Below, piece after piece: positions 60,070 to 64,000 of a DNA stretch of 64,000 bases; the stretch's first letter is position 1, and each line of letters begins with the position of its first letter. The notes under the pieces were generated by a model. The model was given only the letters and a program-made list of their open reading frames with translations, was not told the origin of the DNA and searched no databases. The stretch covers positions 1,054,001 through 1,118,000 of the forward strand of contig JADJBV010000002.1 of assembly GCA_016703535.1 (NCBI GenBank), in the 5' to 3' direction. The translations under genes and the position numbers were made by a program. This DNA comes from Deltaproteobacteria bacterium (GTDB lineage: Bacteria > Myxococcota > Kuafuiibacteriia > Kuafuiibacteriales > Kuafuiibacteriaceae).

Positions 60070-61572
60070 TCAGCCCTGCACCTCGTAGGTCTTCAACCAG
60101 TTGGTCAACGTCTGGTAGCTGGGTAAGCCGACCAGCCCCGCCGCCTTGGTCTTGTTGCCCTGGGCCTCGTCAAGCGCGCGCTCGAGGTAGTGGCGGGCGA
60201 CGTCCTTCAACAAATCTCGCAAGTTGAAGCCGCCGCCCAGGGGCCGGCCAAGCACATCGGGCCGGGCGGTGGTGGTCAAAGGCAGCAGCGCCTCCCGGAC
60301 GTCCTCGGAAGAGATCGAGGGACCATCGCTCCAGATGGCGGCGCGCCGCAGCGTGTTGCCCAGCTCCCGCACGTTGCCCGGCCAGGGGTGAGAAAGGAGA
60401 AGGTTCCTTGCCCCCACAGAAAGCTTCTTCTCTTTGAAGCCCGGCTCGGACTGGGCTTCGCGGTTCACCTGGGCGATCAGGTGGTCGATGAGCAGGCCCA
60501 GGTCCCCGGGGCGCTCGCGGAGGGGTGGGAGTTTCAAGACGGCCACAGCCAGCCGGTAGAAGAGGTCCTCCCGGAAGCGACCGGAGCCGATCTCCTCGGT
60601 CAGCGTGCGGTTGGTGGCGGCGACGATGCGGACATCAACCTTCGCGGGCTTGCTCTCGCCGAGGGGCACGATCTCGCCCTCTTGAATGGCACGGAGCAGC
60701 TTGACCTGCATGGGTCCAGGCAGCTCGCCTAGTTCGTCGAGGAAGAGCGTGCCGCCATCCGCCTCCCGAAAGTGGCCCTTTCGGTCTGAGGCCGCGCCGG
60801 TGAAGGAGCCCTTCTTGTGGCCGAACAGCTCCGATTCGACCAGCTCGGAGGGAATGGCGCCGCAGTTGACGGCGATGAAGGTCTTGTCGCGGCGTGGGCT
60901 GGCCCGGTGAATGGCGCGGGCCAGTAGCTCCTTGCCGGTGCCCGACTCACCCTCGATGAGGACCGGTACGCTGCGGATCGCGACTCGGCGCGCCAGCTCG
61001 ATGAGCCGGTTCATCACCCGACTCTTGTGGATGATGTCGGCGAACTCGGGCGCCTCGGGCGGCGCCCCACGGGAGATCTGCTTCAGCCGTTCGTCCTGCT
61101 CCCGGAGCAGGTCGGGGAGGAACTCGGCCGAGAGGTCAAAGGGCACCGAGGCCGTGCGCACGCCGTGCTCCCGGGACGACTCGATCAGCTCGGCGGGGAA
61201 GCGCGTCTTTCCGAGGATGATCCAGACCGCCGCCATCGCGGGAGTGCCCGGGGATAGGTGAAAGGAGAGCTGCGCCTCCTTGCCCTTGCCCAGGGCGTGC
61301 CCCACGCCGTGCAGGGCGGCCTCGTAGATCTCGCCGAAGTTCGTGGGCCCCGAGAGCTTGTGTGGCAGGACCTCGACCCGGGTCTTGGTCAGGGCCTTGA
61401 GCCACTTGAGGTAGGGCTGAACCTCCTTGTCGCCATAGTCGGACAGGAGAAAGGCCTCCTCGAAGGTGCGGCTGACAAGGGCCTGGGCGATCGGCCCTTG
61501 GCCCACGACCTCGCTCTCGTGAGGGGCTCGGAGGTCAGTCTTCCCGATCCAGGCGATCAAGACCCTACGCAC
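60070..61572 (-). CDS. Sigma54-dependent activator with N-terminal CARF-like sensor domain (RtcR-like architecture)
   Basis: The 500-residue protein has an N-terminal Rossmann-like domain (1-155; VRRVLIAWIGKTDLRA, EEAFLLSDYGDKEVQPYLKWL, FHLSPGTPAMAAVWIILGKT) whose SPGTPAM loop and strand order resemble CARF domains, which bind cyclic oligonucleotides or RNA ends. The AAA+ domain has Walker A GESGTGKE (208-215), the sigma54-contact loop GSFTGA (255-260; usually GAFTGA), and Walker B GGTLFLDE. A Fis-type HTH ends the protein (NKTKAAGLVGLPSYQTLTNWLKTY). GTG 61572 places the VRRVLIAW strand first; the frame is open to 61605, across the operators. It precedes hsdR by 64 nt and is divergent from the coiled-coil nuclease, so it probably controls both. 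Confidence 0.82.
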   Translation of the reverse strand: MRRVLIAWIGKTDLRAPHESEVVGQGPIAQALVSRTFEEAFLLSDYGDKEVQPYLKWLKALTKTRVEVLPHKLSGPTNFGEIYEAALHGVGHALGKGKEAQLSFHLSPGTPAMAAVWIILGKTRFPAELIESSREHGVRTASVPFDLSAEFLPDLLREQDERLKQISRGAPPEAPEFADIIHKSRVMNRLIELARRVAIRSVPVLIEGESGTGKELLARAIHRASPRRDKTFIAVNCGAIPSELVESELFGHKKGSFTGAASDRKGHFREADGGTLFLDELGELPGPMQVKLLRAIQEGEIVPLGESKPAKVDVRIVAATNRTLTEEIGSGRFREDLFYRLAVAVLKLPPLRERPGDLGLLIDHLIAQVNREAQSEPGFKEKKLSVGARNLLLSHPWPGNVRELGNTLRRAAIWSDGPSISSEDVREALLPLTTTARPDVLGRPLGGGFNLRDLLKDVARHYLERALDEAQGNKTKAAGLVGLPSYQTLTNWLKTYEVQG

Positions 61573-61583
61573 TCCGGGAGGAT

Positions 61584-61619
61584 ACAAGGGGGCTTGCGGA
61601 ACCACAAGCGGGCTTGTGG
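61584..61619. promoter_or_regulatory. Two tandem operators (ACAAGNGGGCTTGYGG) for the sigma54 activator
   Basis: Site 1 is CAAG-GGGG-CTTG at 61585-61596; site 2 is CAAG-CGGG-CTTG at 61605-61616, inside the perfect inverted repeat CCACAAGC-GG-GCTTGTGG (61602-61619). The two share ACAAGNGGGCTTGYGG and start exactly 20 bp apart, about two helical turns. They lie just before the activator's start and about 45-80 bp upstream of the -24 box of the divergent gene, a plausible enhancer position and also suited to autoregulation. Confidence 0.7.
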
Positions 61620-61661
61620 CGGCGGCATCGGACCGGGCGGGGAGGCGGCCGACTCAGCCCG

Positions 61662-61678
61662 TTGGCCCGACGGGTGCA
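61662..61678 (+). promoter_or_regulatory. Candidate sigma54 promoter of the coiled-coil nuclease gene (TTGGCCCGACGGGTGCA)
   Basis: Compared with YTGGCACGRNNNTTGCW it has two mismatches and keeps both invariant GG (61664-61665) and GC (61676-61677) separated by 10 nt. A TSS about 12 nt after GC would fall near 61689, only a few bases before the ATG at 61692, so the mRNA would be nearly leaderless unless the true start is later. Confidence 0.55.
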
Positions 61679-61691
61679 TTGGCTTTCGGGC

Positions 61692-63380
61692 ATGACCACT
61701 AACAACCGCATCTCCCCACTGTCCGTCTCTGTCCTCTTCGCTGCCGAGGAGGTGTCCATCGATCTACAGGATCGCCGTCCAGATAGCCTGACTCTGTTTG
61801 GTGAGCTCGACGAGCCCGCCCGCGACCAGCTCGCCCACGACGCGTGGGCCATTGGCCTGCGCGCCCTCGCTAACGCTCACCAAACTGCCCAGGAGTCGAA
61901 GCTGAAGGACGTCGGCACGGCGCTCCTCGGGGACATCGACAAACAGCTCAAGGTGTACGTCGAGCAGCAGCAGCAGACGATCGGCGCCGTGCTCGCCCGC
62001 TTCTTTGACCCGAAGGACGGCCAGGTCACGCAGCGCCTCTCGGCGTTCGTCGATGACCAGGGCATCCTGGCGCGGCAGCTCCAAAAGTTCCTGGGCCCCC
62101 AAGGTAGCGTCCTCGCCGAGACGCTGGCCAAGCAGGTCGGCGAGGCCAGCCCGCTCTTCAAGAAGCTCTCCCCCACCGACAGCACCGGCCTGGTGAAGGT
62201 GCTGGAGGCCCAGTTCCGCGAGGTGATGGGCGAGGGGCACGCGGAGTTGGTGCGCGCGCTCGATCCGCTGGCCGAGGACGGGGCGGTGGCGCGCTTCCTG
62301 AAGAGCCTGCGCGAGGAGCTGAAGGGCGCCGACGAGGATCGCCAGAAGCAGCTCTCGGCGGCCCTCGCCGCGCTCGACGCCAACGACGAGGACTCGCTCC
62401 TCAGCCGCCTCATGCGCGAGACGGAGCGGTCGCGGCGGGCGGTCTTGTCGGCTGTGAACCCCGAAGATCCTGCGTCACCCATGGCCATGCTCAAGGCCAG
62501 CCTGTCGAAGCTGATGCAGGAGCAGTCGGCCTCCCAGCTCGCCCTGGTCAAGCGCCAGGAGGATCGGCAGGTGCAATTCGAGAAGGAGGTGCGGGAGGCG
62601 CTGGTCCGCATCGAAACCAAACGCACCCAGGAACTCAAGACCACCCGCGGTGGGTTGGTGTTCGAGGACGCGGTCCTCTCCTTCGTGCGGAGCGCCACCG
62701 AGGGCGCCCCATGCGTGTTCGACGCCACGGGCGCCACCGCGGGCATGGGCCGAAGCAAGAAGGGCGACGCGGTGGTGCGCTTCACCGAAGAGAGCGCCTT
62801 CGCGGGCGCAGGGGTGGTCTTCGAAGCCAAGCGTGACGCGAACTACTCGGTACAGAAGGCGCTCGACGAGCTCGACGCGGCCCGGAAAAACCGCGAGGCG
62901 GGGGCGGGGGTCTTCGTGATGGCTCGGTCGCACGCGAGTGATGTGTTCCCGCGCTTCGCCCGCTACGGCAACAACGTGCTGGTGGTTTGGGATGACCAGG
63001 ACCCCCTGACGGATGCCTACCTCCACGCGGCGGTGTTGCTGGGCATCGGACTGGTCACGCGCACCAAGACGGTCGGAGACGAAGGCGACATCACCGCCCT
63101 GCGGGACATGGAAAAGCGCATCGAAGACGAGCTGGGGCGCCTCGAGAAGATGGAGAAGCACAGCGAGAACATCCGCAAGAACGTCGACGGCCTCAGCGAC
63201 GAGATCCGCAAGGCCCAGAAGAAGCTCGACGTGTTGCTGCGGAACGCCCGGAGCACACTGACCGCGCTGAACATCGAGGTGAGCGACGAGGCCATCGAGG
63301 TCGAGAGCCCAATCGCCTTGCCAAAGGACTCGCTCCAGACCGCCGTGCTGGCCCTTCCCAGCGGCGGGGAGGCTGCATGA
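61692..63380 (+). CDS. Coiled-coil protein with PD-(D/E)XK-like nuclease core
   Basis: The 562-residue protein has a long helical N-terminal part (about 40-315; KQLKVYVEQQQQTIGAVLARFF, ARFLKSLREELKGADEDRQKQLSAALAALD, VKRQEDRQVQFEKEVREALVRIETK). A compact alpha/beta domain (320-455) follows with Glu325 in GGLVFEDAVLSFV, Asp359 in KKGDAVVRF and Glu378-Ala-Lys380 in GVVFEAKRD, the spacing of a PD-(D/E)XK core and reminiscent of RmuC. A C-terminal coiled coil closes it (RDMEKRIEDELGRLEKMEKHSENIRKNVDGLSDEIRKAQKKLD). No signal or membrane segment. It is divergent from the CARF/sigma54 activator and has its own -24/-12-like box. Proposed role: accessory nuclease of the defence module. Confidence 0.75.
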   Translation: MTTNNRISPLSVSVLFAAEEVSIDLQDRRPDSLTLFGELDEPARDQLAHDAWAIGLRALANAHQTAQESKLKDVGTALLGDIDKQLKVYVEQQQQTIGAVLARFFDPKDGQVTQRLSAFVDDQGILARQLQKFLGPQGSVLAETLAKQVGEASPLFKKLSPTDSTGLVKVLEAQFREVMGEGHAELVRALDPLAEDGAVARFLKSLREELKGADEDRQKQLSAALAALDANDEDSLLSRLMRETERSRRAVLSAVNPEDPASPMAMLKASLSKLMQEQSASQLALVKRQEDRQVQFEKEVREALVRIETKRTQELKTTRGGLVFEDAVLSFVRSATEGAPCVFDATGATAGMGRSKKGDAVVRFTEESAFAGAGVVFEAKRDANYSVQKALDELDAARKNREAGAGVFVMARSHASDVFPRFARYGNNVLVVWDDQDPLTDAYLHAAVLLGIGLVTRTKTVGDEGDITALRDMEKRIEDELGRLEKMEKHSENIRKNVDGLSDEIRKAQKKLDVLLRNARSTLTALNIEVSDEAIEVESPIALPKDSLQTAVLALPSGGEAA

Positions 63381-63518
63381 GTGCCACTATCTTGTTGTGG
63401 GGTAGAGCTTCCTGCCCTGGCGGACCTGCTGTCGAGACCCGACGGTTTCCCGACAGACTCGGCTCCTTGGACGGCTCCGGCTTGATCCGAGTTGGGTGAT
63501 GGCCCAGACTTGCGTACT

Positions 63519-64000
63519 ATGGGTTTTGACCGGGCTAAGTCCTCTGTTTGGGGTGAAACTGACTCCGAACAACGGAGCATCGCCTATCAACGGGGTGACG
63601 GTAGCACGGTAGTGTTTTCAGACAACGGCCTCGTGCGTGAGCGGCCGATGACGGGGCCAAAGTGGGAGGCTCGGCGGCAGTACTTTCCCAAGGGAGCAAC
63701 GCCGAAGCTCAATCCGAATGAGTACTACCCGCGCATGTGGCGTGGTGGAAGCAACGACCTAATGGCAAAGCTCGGAGATCGCGCGGCGCGAACCCAGAGC
63801 ATCACTGCGGCATCGGGCGTCTATCACATGTTGGCCGAGGTGTTCCGAACGATTGAGCCGAATCGATCCAACCGAGGAGCGTTTGGACAAGTCCTTCGCT
63901 CGATCCTCATCTTGGCTTGCTGCGAATGTGAGGCGGCGTGGAAGGGTATCTTGCGAGCCCATCGGTACCCGGAGGACGGGGGGTATTGGACTGCCTGGGA
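63519..64000 (+). CDS. Unrecognised protein, truncated at the right edge
   Basis: An open frame of at least 160 codons starts at ATG 63519 and runs off the window. It begins MGFDRAKSSVWGETDSEQ and continues with VVFSDNGLVRERPMTGPKWEARRQYFPKGATPKLNPNEYYPRMWRGG and a helical part with LRSILILACCECEAAWKGILRAHRYP. The pattern 'ILxLACxExExxWKxIL' recalls helical HEPN-like families in defence islands, but this is only a guess. GC is lower than upstream. The gene lies 138 nt after the coiled-coil nuclease on the same strand and may belong to the same island. Confidence 0.65.
   Translation, partial: MGFDRAKSSVWGETDSEQRSIAYQRGDGSTVVFSDNGLVRERPMTGPKWEARRQYFPKGATPKLNPNEYYPRMWRGGSNDLMAKLGDRAARTQSITAASGVYHMLAEVFRTIEPNRSNRGAFGQVLRSILILACCECEAAWKGILRAHRYPEDGGYWTAW

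Overview
The window is a GC-rich, gene-dense chromosomal segment of a Gram-negative bacterium. Lipoproteins with lipoboxes, a TonB receptor, Hanks-type Ser/Thr kinase and FHA proteins, FG-GAP surface lipoproteins, an ElbD-like ether-lipid megaenzyme and a selenocysteine tRNA together suggest Myxococcota or a related 'deltaproteobacterial' lineage. This is inferred from gene content only; no marker gene such as 16S rRNA is present.

Layout. 0-2 kb: end of queC, queD, an FHA protein and a bacterial N-terminal glutamine amidohydrolase (NTAQ1-type). 2-3.5 kb: a TetR repressor divergent from a periplasmic YceI protein, with three copies of a 14-bp operator, one inside the promoter spacer. 3.5-8.2 kb: an outer-membrane pair (beta-helix-like lipoprotein and TonB receptor) with a Pho-box-like site. 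8.2-9.3 kb: acylphosphatase, then selC (tRNA-Sec) whose 3' end starts a five-unit hairpin-rich tandem array closed by an intrinsic terminator. 9.3-23.2 kb: lipoproteins, a DASS transporter, CstA, a secreted metalloprotease, an octaheme cytochrome, and a sulfatase/tyrosinase pair. 23.2-30.2 kb: RsmB-type methyltransferase, an extended SDR and a four-domain FAR/AMP-ligase/ACP/PlsC enzyme. 30.3-35.4 kb: GH31 glycosidase, lipoproteins, pyrophosphatase. 35.5-41.4 kb: an oxygen-respiration module (FNR-like regulator, cytochrome c oxidase II-I-III, a Cys-less SCO-like protein) with two identical-pattern FNR boxes. 41.4-47.9 kb: FG-GAP lipoprotein, kinase/TPR pair, long-chain acyl-CoA ligase.

48-64 kb is an accessory, defence-island-like region. 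A lower-GC gene for a nucleoside-phosphorylase-superfamily protein with a large unknown C-terminal region sits between the intact acyl-CoA ligase gene and a degraded copy of that gene's 3' part. Further on, a minus-strand cluster hsdR-hsdM-hsdS-yhcG-wHTH is joined by four consecutive 4-nt overlaps. Immediately upstream of it lies a sigma54 activator with a CARF-like sensory domain (RtcR-like architecture), and divergent from that is a coiled-coil protein with a PD-(D/E)XK-like core. The divergent region holds two 16-bp-class operator repeats 20 bp apart and a -24/-12-like element; a second -24-like element lies just before hsdR. My main hypothesis is that these genes form one inducible defence module in which a ligand-sensing CARF/sigma54 regulator switches on a restriction system and an accessory nuclease. 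A partial, unrecognised gene runs off the right end.
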